Assembly: GCA_040381535.1 (NCBI GenBank)
Contig: JBEIHF010000020.1
Coordinates: 1 to 39,174 of the forward strand
From: Micavibrio_A sp040381535
GTDB lineage: Bacteria; Pseudomonadota; Alphaproteobacteria; Micavibrionales; Micavibrionaceae
DNA: 39,174 nt
Reading direction: 5' to 3'
The notes beneath the pieces were generated by a model. That model was not told where the DNA came from. It did no database searches and worked only from the letters and a program-made list of their open reading frames with translations. Of the stretch, positions 1-8,093 are shown one piece after another. How positions within the stretch are numbered: position 1 is the stretch's first letter; every line of letters begins with the position of its first letter. A program made the position numbers and the translations under genes.

Positions 1-1164
1 ACGCTCGGCGGAGAAGCCCGTGATCTTTTGCCATGTTTCATTCTGGAACAAAATCTGGCCATCTGTCGAAGTTTCAAAAATGATATCGCTCACGGCGTCG
101 ATAATGGCGCGGTTTTCTTTTTCTGCGCGGCGCAACGCATTAAAGAGCTTCTCACGCTCTCCGATTTCGCGGCTCAAATCCACGTTCTTTTGGGCCAATT
201 CCATGTTGATGGCGGCAAGGCGCACCGATTGGCGTTGGTTGTTACGCACATACATGGTTCCGATCATCGTGAGTGTGAGCCCGAAGAGAAGCAGCAAATA
301 CGGGATTTTGTTCAAGAACATTTCACGCTCAGACATCGACGCACGGATATTCAAATGCGCCGACTTGTCCGCGAGTTTCAAGGAGAATCTTTTGGGTGGC
401 CCCGCAGTCTCCGCCGCCTTGCGCTGTGCGTATTTTCCTTGGCGGACATATTTGAAAAGCCCGATATCCCTATCGCCAAAAACGATCGAAAGCTCGTTCA
501 GGTTTTTACGTTTCTCCAAAAAGTTCGTAGAGACGGCCTTGCTGGCGGACGTCAGCACATAGACAATATCCGTGCTTTCACCGCGTTTTACGGGACGTGC
601 CAGTAATAACGGGTAATCATTCTGGCCCGCGCGCGCCGAAAAGCCCGGATACTCGGTCAAAAGCTGGTTAGCATAGCTGTCTTTTTGAACATTTTCGGCA
701 ACGAACTTATGCACGCCCGCCATATGATGCAAAATTGTGCCAGAGTCCTTGGGTTTCGCAAGAACATGGGCGATATAACCCCCGTCCCCAGCATGTTCGA
801 GCCAATAGATGCCGTTATAATAATCGGAGTGGGAGAAGCTGATTTTGAAGCGTTGGGAAATCTGGGCCAATTCTTCGGGCGAAGACTGTGCGATGGCTTG
901 CGAAGCTATGGTCAGCCCCTTTTCAAGGTTGCCGAAGCGCTCTTCGAAATAATCGCGTGTTTCCTGCGCAGTTTGCATGACACTTTCGGCCACAGTTTGG
1001 TTGATAAAGACATTGAGCGTAAAAAACGCCGTAAAGGTCAGGATAAGACCGTTGAGAAGCACCATGGTCTGAGCCATGCGTCCGCGCAAAAAGCCGCGTT
1101 TGCCCACAGTTTGTTTCAACGTGTCGGCCGCATGCATCTGTTTGTCACTTCCGAAAACGGACAT
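1..1164 (-). CDS. Membrane sensor with periplasmic domain and PAS domain (N-terminal part, runs off left edge)
   Basis: An open frame with no stop runs on the minus strand from an ATG at 1164 to the left edge (388 codons). Residues 1-32 are cytoplasmic, about 33-54 form a membrane helix, about 55-285 a periplasmic sensing domain of CHASE type, and about 287-305 a second helix. A short linker helix (about 310-350) leads into a PAS domain that begins near residue 352 (AIIDAVSDIIFETSTDG). The architecture is that of a sensor histidine kinase or diguanylate cyclase; the output domain lies outside the window, so the activity cannot be named. Long plus-strand ORFs here are antisense shadows. The gene diverges from the phasin gene. 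Confidence 0.8.
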   Translation of the reverse strand, partial: MSVFGSDKQMHAADTLKQTVGKRGFLRGRMAQTMVLLNGLILTFTAFFTLNVFINQTVAESVMQTAQETRDYFEERFGNLEKGLTIASQAIAQSSPEELAQISQRFKISFSHSDYYNGIYWLEHAGDGGYIAHVLAKPKDSGTILHHMAGVHKFVAENVQKDSYANQLLTEYPGFSARAGQNDYPLLLARPVKRGESTDIVYVLTSASKAVSTNFLEKRKNLNELSIVFGDRDIGLFKYVRQGKYAQRKAAETAGPPKRFSLKLADKSAHLNIRASMSEREMFLNKIPYLLLLFGLTLTMIGTMYVRNNQRQSVRLAAINMELAQKNVDLSREIGEREKLFNALRRAEKENRAIIDAVSDIIFETSTDGQILFQNETWQKITGFSAER

Positions 1165-1318
1165 GATCGGTTTAGCCCCGCTGGTAAAAACTTCTCTCCA
1201 CCCTACAGAGTGCCCAAAACAGGTTAAGTTTTTACTAAGGAAAAACCTTTTTCGTATTCATTACAGGAATTTCTATAATATTCGCCGAGTCTCATGTCAT
1301 TACTGCATCAGTATTCAC

Positions 1319-1347
1319 TTGACCGTGGGACACAAAAATTTTAACGT
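1319..1347 (+). promoter_or_regulatory. Putative promoter of the phasin gene
   Basis: TTGACC (1319-1324) and TAACGT (1342-1347) are separated by 17 bases and lie about 30 bases before the phasin ATG. The -35 is good and the -10 moderate. It is read by eye only. Confidence 0.4.
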
Positions 1348-1378
1348 TTGCCCATACATACTTTTAAGAGAGAAAAAA

Positions 1379-1825
1379 ATGCAGCAAAAAAATCCCGCCG
1401 AGAATTTCTTTACGGAAGTCCAGTCGTCGCTCAAACAATTGATGAGCACGGTACCGACGGCCCACCCGTTCGATTTCAAATCCATCATGGAAACGCAACG
1501 TAAGAACATTCAGGCCATTACCGAAGCCAACCAGCGCGCCTTCCAGGGCTGGCAGTCTCTCGCCCAGCGCCAAACGGAGATGCTCTCCCAGTTCGTACAG
1601 GACAATTCAGGCCTCGCCCGTGAAACCTTTACCGAGGGCACACCCGAAACCAAGTTCGCCAAGCAGGCAGAGCTGGTACGTACCTCCTATGAGAAAACCG
1701 TTGAAAACGCTCAGGAGTTGGTCGAACTTGCTTCAAAATGCACAAAAGACGCATCCGAAGTAATCAACCGCCGCGTCGTGGCCAGCTTCAATGAAATCAA
1801 ATCGAAATCCAAAACAACGGCCTGA
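1379..1825 (+). CDS. Phasin family protein
   Basis: This 148-residue protein matches the phasin family (Phasin_2 type): short, helical and rich in Gln, Glu and Ala, with no signal peptide or membrane segment. Residues 30-75 (MAMETQ-like amphipathic stretch with ITEANQRAFQGWQSLAQRQ) are typical. Phasins coat polyhydroxyalkanoate granules, and related proteins occur in alphaproteobacteria that make no PHA, so granule binding is inferred. The frame is open further upstream, but the ATG at 1379 follows a purine-rich AAGAGAG and gives the usual phasin length; the longer version would add about 100 unrelated residues. A strong terminator follows at 1846, so it is probably transcribed alone. No PHA synthase is in the window. 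Confidence 0.85.
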   Translation: MQQKNPAENFFTEVQSSLKQLMSTVPTAHPFDFKSIMETQRKNIQAITEANQRAFQGWQSLAQRQTEMLSQFVQDNSGLARETFTEGTPETKFAKQAELVRTSYEKTVENAQELVELASKCTKDASEVINRRVVASFNEIKSKSKTTA

Positions 1826-1845
1826 TTTCGATACGCACAATATTC

Positions 1846-1875
1846 AAAAGGCCGCTCACCCCAGCGGCCTTTTTT
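1846..1875 (+). terminator. Rho-independent terminator after the phasin gene
   Basis: AAAAGGCCGCT (1846-1856) pairs perfectly with AGCGGCCTTTT (1863-1873) around a six-base loop, and the right arm runs into a T tract. The A and T flanks would let it act in both directions. Confidence 0.9.
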
Positions 1876-1892
1876 AATGGAAGGATTGCCCA

Positions 1893-2234
1893 ATGGCCAA
1901 AACAATTGCATGGCCTGATTTTGAAAAGGTCGACATCCGCGTCGGCCGCATTATCAATGTGCAAGAATTTCCCGAGGCGAAAAAACCTGCCTTCAAGGTC
2001 TGGGTCGATTTTGGTTTAGAAATGGGCACTAAGAAGACTTCTGCACAAATTACCCAGAACTACACGATCGATGAATTGATGGGTAAACTCGTTTGTGCCG
2101 TGGTCAATTTCCCGCCAAAACAGATCGGAAGCTACATGTCCGAAATTCTGATTTTGGGTCTTCCCGATGAAAATGGCAACGTGACCCTTATCTCCCCTGA
2201 CAAAGCTGTTCCCTTGGGCGGCAAGCTTTATTGA
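1893..2234 (+). CDS. csaA: CsaA-type tRNA-binding domain protein
   Basis: The 113-residue protein is a single tRNA-binding OB-fold domain (the EMAP II / MetRS C-terminal type) and matches CsaA in length and motifs: FEKVDIRVGRI near the N terminus, KPAFKVWVDFG, TSAQITQNY, and GSYMSEILILG. CsaA was described as an export-related chaperone that can partly replace SecB functions; tRNA binding is expected from the fold. The start has AAGGA about ten bases upstream, just after the phasin terminator, so it may use readthrough or a promoter within the short gap. Confidence 0.88.
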   Translation: MAKTIAWPDFEKVDIRVGRIINVQEFPEAKKPAFKVWVDFGLEMGTKKTSAQITQNYTIDELMGKLVCAVVNFPPKQIGSYMSEILILGLPDENGNVTLISPDKAVPLGGKLY

Positions 2235-2303
2235 ACAATATTATGAATAATTAGCACTCTTTTCGGTAAAATATAAGAACCGATTAAAGAGTAGTAATGT
2301 GTC

Positions 2304-2477
2304 ATGAAGCTAATGCATGTGTTTAAAAATTTCGCCGCAGGTGCCGCTTATATGGCCAGCGGTGAGGAACTCGAAGATACAACTGAAAACCCAACCAATT
2401 TTCCCACCGACAATACTAGAATTGAACAGCCTCAAAACATCGTAAGACCAATAGGCATTGATAAACCCTTCGGATAA
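2304..2477 (+). CDS. Small hypothetical protein (57 aa)
   Basis: A complete ORF of 57 codons starts at ATG 2304 and ends at TAA 2475-2477, directly abutting the 3' end of the convergent kinase gene. The product begins MKLMHVFKNFAAGAAYMASG, a short mildly hydrophobic N-terminal helix, and continues with a polar Asn/Thr/Pro-rich tail. There is no clear Shine-Dalgarno sequence, but the 5' gap is AT-rich and promoter-like. I recognise no family. It fills a gap that otherwise has no gene, so it may be real, but chance cannot be excluded. Confidence 0.4.
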   Translation: MKLMHVFKNFAAGAAYMASGEELEDTTENPTNFPTDNTRIEQPQNIVRPIGIDKPFG

Positions 2478-3821
2478 TCAAATAGGCAAATCGATTACCA
2501 CACGAAGACCGCCCCTCGGGCTCTTATCGAGCCATACCCGCCCGCCATGGGTGAGAACGATATCCTGAACGATCGGCAATCCCAACCCCACCCCGCCCGT
2601 TTTAGCATTGCGTGACGCTTCGCCGCGAAAGAACGGTTTGAACACATCCTCATATTGATCGGGCGGAATGCCGGGGCCGTCATCGTCCACACAAATTTCA
2701 ACATTGCCGTCAAAGCGTTTCGCCGAAATCCATGCGTTTTTACCGTATTTCAAAGCATTGCCCAGCAAATTGCCGATACAACGTTCCAGCGCTATGGGAC
2801 GAATAACCAGCGTGATGTCGGATGGAATGTCGATTTTGACCCATTCGTTTTCACGGTTGAGAGCGGCCACCGATTGCTCCACGAGCGTTTTCAAATCCGT
2901 ACGCACAGGCTCTTCCTGCCCCTCGCCGCGTGCGAATTGGAGATACGCATCGATCATACGTTCCATATCCGCCACATCGTTTTTCAAATCACGGATTTCG
3001 GCTTCGTTCCCCATCATCGAAAGTTGCAATTTCATGCGCGTGATGGGCGTGCGAAGGTCGTGCGATACACCCGCCAGCATAGCCGTGCGTTGCTGTATCT
3101 GCCGCGCGAGACGATCTTTCATGCCCACAAAAGCACGGGCAGCCTGACGCACTTCATAGGCCCCTTCCACCTTGAAGAACGGCACATCACGCCCTTTACC
3201 AAAACGATCCGCCGTAATCGCAAGGCGGCGAATCGGACGTATCTGGTTACGCATGAACAGCGTCGCAATCCCCAAAAGAACGACCGATGAACCAGCCATC
3301 CACAAAAGCACGACATAGCCGGAAGATGAAAAGATCCGGCGTTCTGGTACGGAAGCGGTCAATACACCATTACTCAGTTGCACCGTGACCGTCACCCATT
3401 TTTCATCCCGGTCCACGCGTATGTTGTAAGGGCGGCGCAGTTGCTTATCGAACGCATCGGCCAAAGTGTCGATGATGAAGTTTTCACGCGATGCCGCTTC
3501 CAATCCCTTGCGCGGATCGTTCAAAACCACATCCAGCTTGGCGTTGCGTTTATAGCTGGTGCGGAAATCCAGAACGCGCGTCCCGCTTCTGATGGCTTCC
3601 ACCCGCTCGTCCGCATCGTTCTTTTCAATCTCGTCCGCGACCATGGCGATTTCACCCGCGATGGCATAGGCCAGACGATCTCCCATCTTTTGCCAGTGCC
3701 GGTCAAAGAACATATAGATCGTGATGGCCTGCACCAAAAAGATCGGCATGACGAGAATCAATAGCGAACGCCCCAAAAGCGTGCTGGGCAAAAATCCTTT
3801 GATGCGTGATTTTAGGCTCAT
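2478..3821 (-). CDS. EnvZ-like sensor histidine kinase
   Basis: The 447-residue protein has the EnvZ layout: membrane helix about 16-38, a periplasmic domain of about 125 residues, a second helix about 168-190, a HAMP domain about 191-243, HisKA with the H-box AGVSHDLRTPITRMK (phospho-acceptor His254), and an HATPase domain with N-box (ERCIGNLLGNALKYG), G1 (DDDGPGIPP) and G2 (GGVGLGLPIV). It autophosphorylates and should pass phosphate to the regulator encoded just upstream; the two genes overlap as ATGA. The periplasmic domain does not reveal its stimulus. Neither gene sits beside an obvious target such as a porin. EnvZ in the strict sense is not proven, so no symbol is given. Confidence 0.9.
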   Translation of the reverse strand: MSLKSRIKGFLPSTLLGRSLLILVMPIFLVQAITIYMFFDRHWQKMGDRLAYAIAGEIAMVADEIEKNDADERVEAIRSGTRVLDFRTSYKRNAKLDVVLNDPRKGLEAASRENFIIDTLADAFDKQLRRPYNIRVDRDEKWVTVTVQLSNGVLTASVPERRIFSSSGYVVLLWMAGSSVVLLGIATLFMRNQIRPIRRLAITADRFGKGRDVPFFKVEGAYEVRQAARAFVGMKDRLARQIQQRTAMLAGVSHDLRTPITRMKLQLSMMGNEAEIRDLKNDVADMERMIDAYLQFARGEGQEEPVRTDLKTLVEQSVAALNRENEWVKIDIPSDITLVIRPIALERCIGNLLGNALKYGKNAWISAKRFDGNVEICVDDDGPGIPPDQYEDVFKPFFRGEASRNAKTGGVGLGLPIVQDIVLTHGGRVWLDKSPRGGLRVVIDLPI

Positions 3822-4534
3822 ATGACTTCCTCTGCACGGAGCAGATAACCCTTGCCGCGCACGGTTTGCAGATATCTGGGCGTTTTGCTGTCTTCTTCAA
3901 GCTTGCGGCGCAAGCGCGTTACTTGCACATCGATCGTGCGTTCGCCCGCATCAATGCCGCACAACTCGGCTAGCTCCTCCCGGCTCAAAATCGTGTCGGG
4001 CGTGCGGATGAGGGCTTTAAGCAAATTCACCTCTACATCGGTCAGGCGCACAGTCTCGGCCCCATCGACGATTTCAGGCACCAGCGGGTCATACGACCAG
4101 CGGCCTATGCGGTATTTCTTGGATGCGCCCTTCTCTTGTGGGCGGCGGCGTAAAATCGCCTGAAGACGCAGCACCAACTCGCGCGGATCGAACGGCTTTG
4201 TCAGATAATCATCCGCGCCGGTTTCAAGCCCGCCTACGCGGTCTTCGATCTCGCCTTGCGCCGTGAGGAGTAGGACGGGCACATCGCCCTTCTTGCGTAT
4301 TTCCTTGGTGAATTCACGCCCATTCTGCCCCGGCATCATCACATCGACAACCAGAGCATCGAACAATCCGATTCCTAAAATCTCCTTCGCCTCTTGTGCG
4401 TTGCTCGCGGTAAAGGAAAGAAACCCGTTGTCGTTGAGGTATTTTGAAACCAGTGTGCGGATGCGGTCGTCGTCATCCACCACCAGAATGTGGGGAAGAT
4501 CGCCGAGATCCTTACCGTTTTGCACAGCTACCAT
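3818..4534 (-). CDS. OmpR-family response regulator
   Basis: From the ATG at 4534 this is a 238-residue OmpR/PhoB-type regulator. The receiver domain (about 14-125) has the acidic cluster DDDD at 20-23, phospho-acceptor Asp64 in LVVDVMMPG, and the conserved Lys in TKPFDPREL. The winged-helix DNA-binding domain follows (about 140-235), with RLTDVEVNLLKALI and VQVTRLRRKLEEDSK. The frame stays open to 4678, but that extension is non-homologous and would run into the divergent ilvE region, so the internal ATG is preferred even though no good ribosome-binding site precedes it. Its stop overlaps the kinase ATG by four bases, indicating coupled translation of the pair. Confidence 0.9.
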   Translation of the reverse strand: MVAVQNGKDLGDLPHILVVDDDDRIRTLVSKYLNDNGFLSFTASNAQEAKEILGIGLFDALVVDVMMPGQNGREFTKEIRKKGDVPVLLLTAQGEIEDRVGGLETGADDYLTKPFDPRELVLRLQAILRRRPQEKGASKKYRIGRWSYDPLVPEIVDGAETVRLTDVEVNLLKALIRTPDTILSREELAELCGIDAGERTIDVQVTRLRRKLEEDSKTPRYLQTVRGKGYLLRAEEVI

Positions 4535-4665
4535 AAGGAAAAGTCGTATCAAAATTGCACGCACCGCACAACATAAAGTGCCATAAATCCTTATAAACCC
4601 TTGCGTTTTTGTACGGTTTTGCCGAAAATATGGAACGAAGCAATCAAATTCAAAAAGTGGACTAC

Positions 4666-5553
4666 ATGGCACAGGCATTTCATGATCGCGACGGTAAAAT
4701 CTGGATAGACGGCAAAATCGTCGATTGGCGCACCGCGAACGTGCATGTCCTGACCCACGGCCTGCACTATGCCTCTTCCGTGTTCGAAGGCGAACGCTGC
4801 TATTCGGGCAATATCTTTAAGGACAAGGAACACTCCGACCGCCTTATCCGCTCCGCGCAACTCATCGACATGAAAATGACGCTGACATCGGAGCAGATCA
4901 GCGCCGCCAAGCGCGAAGTGCTCGAAGCGAACGGCTTGAAAGACGCTTACATCCGCCCCGTCGCGTGGCGCGGCTCCGAACAACTCGGCATTTCCGCGCA
5001 AGCCACGCTGACGCATGTCGCCATCGCCTGCTGGGACTGGCCCTCTTATTTCTCGCCCGAAATGCGCGAAAAAGGCATCTCCTTGCAAATCGGCAAATGG
5101 CGTGCGCCCATGCCTGATACGGCCCCGACGCAATCTAAAGCCGCTTGTTTGTACACCACACACACCATGGCCAAGCACGCCGCCGAAGCTAATGGTTATA
5201 CGGATGCCTTGATGCTCGATTACCGCGGCCTTGTCGCGGAAGCCACGGGCGCCAACATCTTTGTCATCAAGGACGGCGCAATCAAAACCTCCATTCCTGA
5301 TTGCTTCCTCAACGGCCTCACGCGCCAGACGGTCATTCAATTGGCGAAGGATTTGAAATTGCCGATCGAAGAAGCACGCATCACGCCCGAAGAATTGAAA
5401 AAGGCCGATGAAATCTTCCTCACCGGCACCGCCGCCGAAGTCACCGCCGTCGGCAAAATCGACGACACGGAATACAAGGTCGGTGATGTCACGCGCCTTA
5501 TGCGCCAGACTTACGAAGACCTCGTACGTTCCAAAAAATTGCAGGCGGCGTGA
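4666..5553 (+). CDS. ilvE: Branched-chain amino acid aminotransferase
   Basis: This is a fold-type IV PLP aminotransferase that interconverts Leu, Ile and Val with their 2-keto acids using glutamate. Residues 1-30 contain FHDRDGKIWIDGKIVDW and HVLTHGLHYASSVFEGER, the opening of the IlvE family. The segment TQSKAACLYTTHTMAKHAA holds the likely PLP lysine, and LVAEATGANIFV is the class IV signature. The start at 4666 gives 295 residues and MAQAFHDRDG, which matches relatives; ATGs at 4609 and 4630 are in frame but lengthen the protein beyond the family's usual N terminus. The stop overlaps the next gene's start as TGATG. Confidence 0.93.
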   Translation: MAQAFHDRDGKIWIDGKIVDWRTANVHVLTHGLHYASSVFEGERCYSGNIFKDKEHSDRLIRSAQLIDMKMTLTSEQISAAKREVLEANGLKDAYIRPVAWRGSEQLGISAQATLTHVAIACWDWPSYFSPEMREKGISLQIGKWRAPMPDTAPTQSKAACLYTTHTMAKHAAEANGYTDALMLDYRGLVAEATGANIFVIKDGAIKTSIPDCFLNGLTRQTVIQLAKDLKLPIEEARITPEELKKADEIFLTGTAAEVTAVGKIDDTEYKVGDVTRLMRQTYEDLVRSKKLQAA

Positions 5554-5999
5554 TGGATGATAACAAGGGCTTTTTTGATCCGAACGATCCCGATATTTTT
5601 ACCAACCCCAACAAGGTTTCCCTGCTCGATCTGCGCCAACAATTGATCGCTTTCATCAACATGGCCAAGACAGGCCAGATCGTGAACGGCGATTCCATGA
5701 TGACGCTGGAATTGATTTTGATGGAAGCTGGCTATGATATCGATGTGAACGGCCAGCTCAGCTCCGAAGAAAAACTGGCCCTACAAAACTTCAGCGATAA
5801 ACTGGCGGACCACAAAATGGTCAACGCCATGAACGCTTTTATCGAAACCATCACGCAAACGGTGCCCTTGCCAAATCCCAGCGACATCTCCGCAAAAAAC
5901 CAATGGACCCGCAATTTGTTGGGCAGCTTTGTCAAAGCCAACAAAGGCTTCCTGCGCGGCGGCCCCGGCGGCGGAAAATTGATCTCCGACCCCGATTGA
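5553..5999 (+). CDS. Conserved-looking hypothetical protein coupled to ilvE
   Basis: The ATG at 5553 shares a base with the ilvE stop, so translation is probably coupled (an in-frame GTG at 5550 is the alternative). The 148-residue product is soluble and acidic, starts MDDNKGFFDPNDPDIFTNP, has a central helical region (about 25-120) and ends in a Gly-rich tail (FLRGGPGGGKLISDPD). I recognise no domain. It has no Cys cluster, P-loop or membrane segment; the Gly-Lys run in the tail is not a real Walker A, since no strand and helix surround it. A terminator follows at 6026. Confidence 0.75.
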   Translation: MDDNKGFFDPNDPDIFTNPNKVSLLDLRQQLIAFINMAKTGQIVNGDSMMTLELILMEAGYDIDVNGQLSSEEKLALQNFSDKLADHKMVNAMNAFIETITQTVPLPNPSDISAKNQWTRNLLGSFVKANKGFLRGGPGGGKLISDPD

Positions 6000-6025
6000 C
6001 CATAACCCCTAATACCCTGTAACGG

Positions 6026-6047
6026 CGGCCAGAAATGGCCGTTTTTT
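6026..6047 (+). terminator. Terminator after the ilvE operon, inside a larger inverted repeat
   Basis: CGGCCA (6026-6031), loop GAAA, TGGCCG (6036-6041), then six T. An outer perfect repeat, ATAACCCC (6002-6009) and GGGGTTAT (6054-6061), encloses the hairpin. Confidence 0.85.
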
Positions 6048-6080
6048 GCGTTTGGGGTTATAAAGGTGCATAATTGTGTC

Positions 6081-6308
6081 ATGGTGATGTTTGCAGCAGA
6101 TGAGCATGATTTTAATTCGGTGGGTGCCGAGCCCTTTGACCGCGCGCGCATCACCGACAGTTTTTTGGGCGCTGCGATAGGCATGATATCCATACAGCCT
6201 GCAGCCGCTCCGCAAATCGGCCCGACATTGGGTTTGAGCAACGCCCTGCAGAATCCGGGCTTTGATATCACCAGAACGCCGCGTGGCCCCTCCGGCCTCG
6301 GCGGCTAA
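6081..6308 (+). CDS. Small hypothetical protein (75 aa)
   Basis: The ORF opens after the ilvE terminator. The ATG at 6081 is twelve bases after AAAGGTG; a GTG at 6066 and an ATG at 6087 are alternatives. The protein starts MVMFAADEHDFNSVGAEPFD, has a short hydrophobic stretch (SFLGAAIGMISIQPAAAP) and a Pro/Gly-rich end (RGPSGLGG). No family is recognised. It ends three bases before the convergent ychF gene. Coding is likely because it occupies the gap cleanly, but no homology supports it. Confidence 0.4.
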   Translation: MVMFAADEHDFNSVGAEPFDRARITDSFLGAAIGMISIQPAAAPQIGPTLGLSNALQNPGFDITRTPRGPSGLGG

Positions 6309-6311
6309 TTT

Positions 6312-7415
6312 CTAGACGTTAAATCGGAACAGAATGATGTCGCCGTCTTTGACGGCGTATTCTTTGCCTTCGGAACGATACTTGCCCGCTTCTTTCGCCG
6401 CCTGCTCGCTTTTGTAGTCAACAAAATCTTCGTAAGACATTACTTCGGCGCGAATATAACCTTTTTCGAAATCTGTGTGGATGGCACCCGCGGCTTCGGG
6501 GCCTTTGGCACCTTTGCGGATGGTCCATGCGCGCGCTTCTTTCGGTCCGACGGTGAAATAGGTTTGAAGACCCAGAATTTCATACCCCGCTTTGATGATC
6601 TTGTTCAGACCCGGTTCTTTTAAACCCAGCGTTTCAAGAAATTCTTTCTTTTCCTCTTCGGTCGCCAACTGCGCAATTTCGGATTCAATGGCCGCTGAAA
6701 TCACGACCGATTGCGCGCCTTGCGCCTTTGCCATGGCTTCCACTTTTTTCGTCCATTCATTGCCCGTTGCCGCGTCTTCTTCATTGACGTTGCATACATA
6801 CATGATGGGCTTCGATGTCATCATCTGGAATATTTTGACCGCGCGTTTTTCGTCCTCGCCATCGGGCGTCACGCTGCGCGCGGGCTTGCCTGCTTCCAGC
6901 GATGCCTTGATACGCACTGCGATGCCATGGGCCGCGATCGCTTCCTTGTCGCCGCCTTTGGCTTTCTTGGCGAGACCGTCCGCTTGTTTGGTGATGGATT
7001 CCAGATCGGCCAGCATCAATTCCGTGTCGATGATTTCTGCATCGCGTAGCGGATCGACCGAACCTTCCACGTGTGTGATATCGCCGTTTTCGAAACAACG
7101 CACGACATGGATGATGGCGTCGGTTTCGCGAATGTTGGCGAGGAACTGGTTACCCAAACCTTCGCCTTTGGATGCGCCTTTTACAAGACCCGCGATATCA
7201 ACGACCTCAAGCTGCGTCGGAACGATTTTCTGCGACTTGCCCAATTCCGCGATGATGTCGAGACGCGTATCGGGCACGACGACCAGCGCCGTGTTCGGCT
7301 CGATCGTGCAAAACGGATAATTCGCCGCCTGCGCTGCTTGCGTCGCCGTCAGCGCGTTGAACAAGGTCGATTTGCCCACATTGGGAAGACCGACGATACC
7401 GCATTTAATACCCAT
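6312..7415 (-). CDS. ychF: Redox-regulated ATPase YchF (Obg-like)
   Basis: The 367-residue protein is YchF/OLA1, a TRAFAC-class P-loop protein that prefers ATP over GTP and associates with ribosomes. It shows G1 GLPNVGKST at residues 8-16, G3-like VVDIAGLVKGASKGEGLGN, the altered G4 region (YVCNVNEED), and a C-terminal TGS domain (about 280-365) with YFTVGPKEARAWTI and GKYRSEGKEYAVKDGDIILF. Length is normal. It lies six bases after pth on the same strand, the classic pth-ychF order, and so is the last gene of the rplY-pth-ychF operon. Confidence 0.97.
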   Translation of the reverse strand: MGIKCGIVGLPNVGKSTLFNALTATQAAQAANYPFCTIEPNTALVVVPDTRLDIIAELGKSQKIVPTQLEVVDIAGLVKGASKGEGLGNQFLANIRETDAIIHVVRCFENGDITHVEGSVDPLRDAEIIDTELMLADLESITKQADGLAKKAKGGDKEAIAAHGIAVRIKASLEAGKPARSVTPDGEDEKRAVKIFQMMTSKPIMYVCNVNEEDAATGNEWTKKVEAMAKAQGAQSVVISAAIESEIAQLATEEEKKEFLETLGLKEPGLNKIIKAGYEILGLQTYFTVGPKEARAWTIRKGAKGPEAAGAIHTDFEKGYIRAEVMSYEDFVDYKSEQAAKEAGKYRSEGKEYAVKDGDIILFRFNV

Positions 7416-7421
7416 AGTTTT

Positions 7422-8063
7422 TTATTCTCCTTTTGGCGCAGGAAAGTCTGCGGCCACCTTCGTCATATAATCTTCATGTCTGCCGCCGATCAACAGCGGA
7501 ATATGTTTGGCGCAGGATTCTATCCAGTCAGGAAGCCATTTCTTTTCTTCTTTCGAAAAGTTACCGAGCACATGGCCCGTAACGCGCTCTTTATCACCGG
7601 GATGGCCGATACCCAAACGCACGCGCCAGTAATCTTGTGAATTCAAATGCTCGTCCATGGATTTAAGGCCGTTATGCCCCGCAGCGCCGCCGCCCTTTTT
7701 CACGCGCATCTTGCCTGCGGCCAAATCCAGTTCGTCATGAAACGCCACGATACGATTAGGCGTTACCTTGTAAAAACGCTGCACCTTTTGCACGCACTGG
7801 CCCGACACATTCATGAACGTCATAGGTTTTACCAGAACAACTTTTTCGCCGTCGATGCGCCCTTCACACAATTCACCGTCGAACTTCTTGCTGAACGCTG
7901 GCAAATTATAGTGTCTGGCGATCTCGTCGATCACCATGAACCCGATATTATGTCTGTGATGTTCGTATTCTTTGCCCGGATTGCCGAGGCCCACCAAAAT
8001 CCACATGGCACTCTCGTCTGGCTGAGGCTTAGCTTGAAAGAAAGAAAAGAAGCGGGAAAACAT
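7422..8063 (-). CDS. pth: Peptidyl-tRNA hydrolase
   Basis: Pth releases peptides from peptidyl-tRNAs that drop off the ribosome. The core begins WILVGLGNPGKEYEHHRHNIGF, containing the catalytic His and conserved Asn, followed by KPMTFMNVSGQ, VAFHDELDL, and the Gly-rich GGGAAGHNGLKS. From ATG 8063 the protein has 213 residues, with about 20 extra at the N terminus compared with most family members; GGGAG lies ten bases upstream. An ATG at 8006 would give the canonical start, preceded by GAGAG. I keep the longer form because of its spacing to rplY, with some doubt. Confidence 0.95.
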   Translation of the reverse strand: MFSRFFSFFQAKPQPDESAMWILVGLGNPGKEYEHHRHNIGFMVIDEIARHYNLPAFSKKFDGELCEGRIDGEKVVLVKPMTFMNVSGQCVQKVQRFYKVTPNRIVAFHDELDLAAGKMRVKKGGGAAGHNGLKSMDEHLNSQDYWRVRLGIGHPGDKERVTGHVLGNFSKEEKKWLPDWIESCAKHIPLLIGGRHEDYMTKVAADFPAPKGE

Positions 8064-8093
8064 AAAGGGTATTCTCCCGCTTATTTAAAATGA

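Noticed and set aside
20..1227. Three long plus-strand ORFs (20-562, 28-606, 685-1227)
   Set aside because: They are antisense to the minus-strand PAS sensor, which has clear membrane helices and a PAS domain.
1076..1378. Upstream extension of the phasin ORF
   Set aside because: The extra 101 residues are unlike phasins and overlap the divergent gene and its promoter region; the ATG at 1379 is better placed.
4591..5340. Minus-strand 249-aa ORF inside ilvE
   Set aside because: It is antisense to a clear aminotransferase with the full class IV motifs.
5930..5990. P-loop in the tail of the ilvE-coupled protein (GGPGGGK)
   Set aside because: Too close to the C terminus and lacks the strand and helix around a Walker A motif.
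5732..6271. Minus-strand 179-aa ORF
   Set aside because: It crosses two genes and the terminator and has no coherent protein features.
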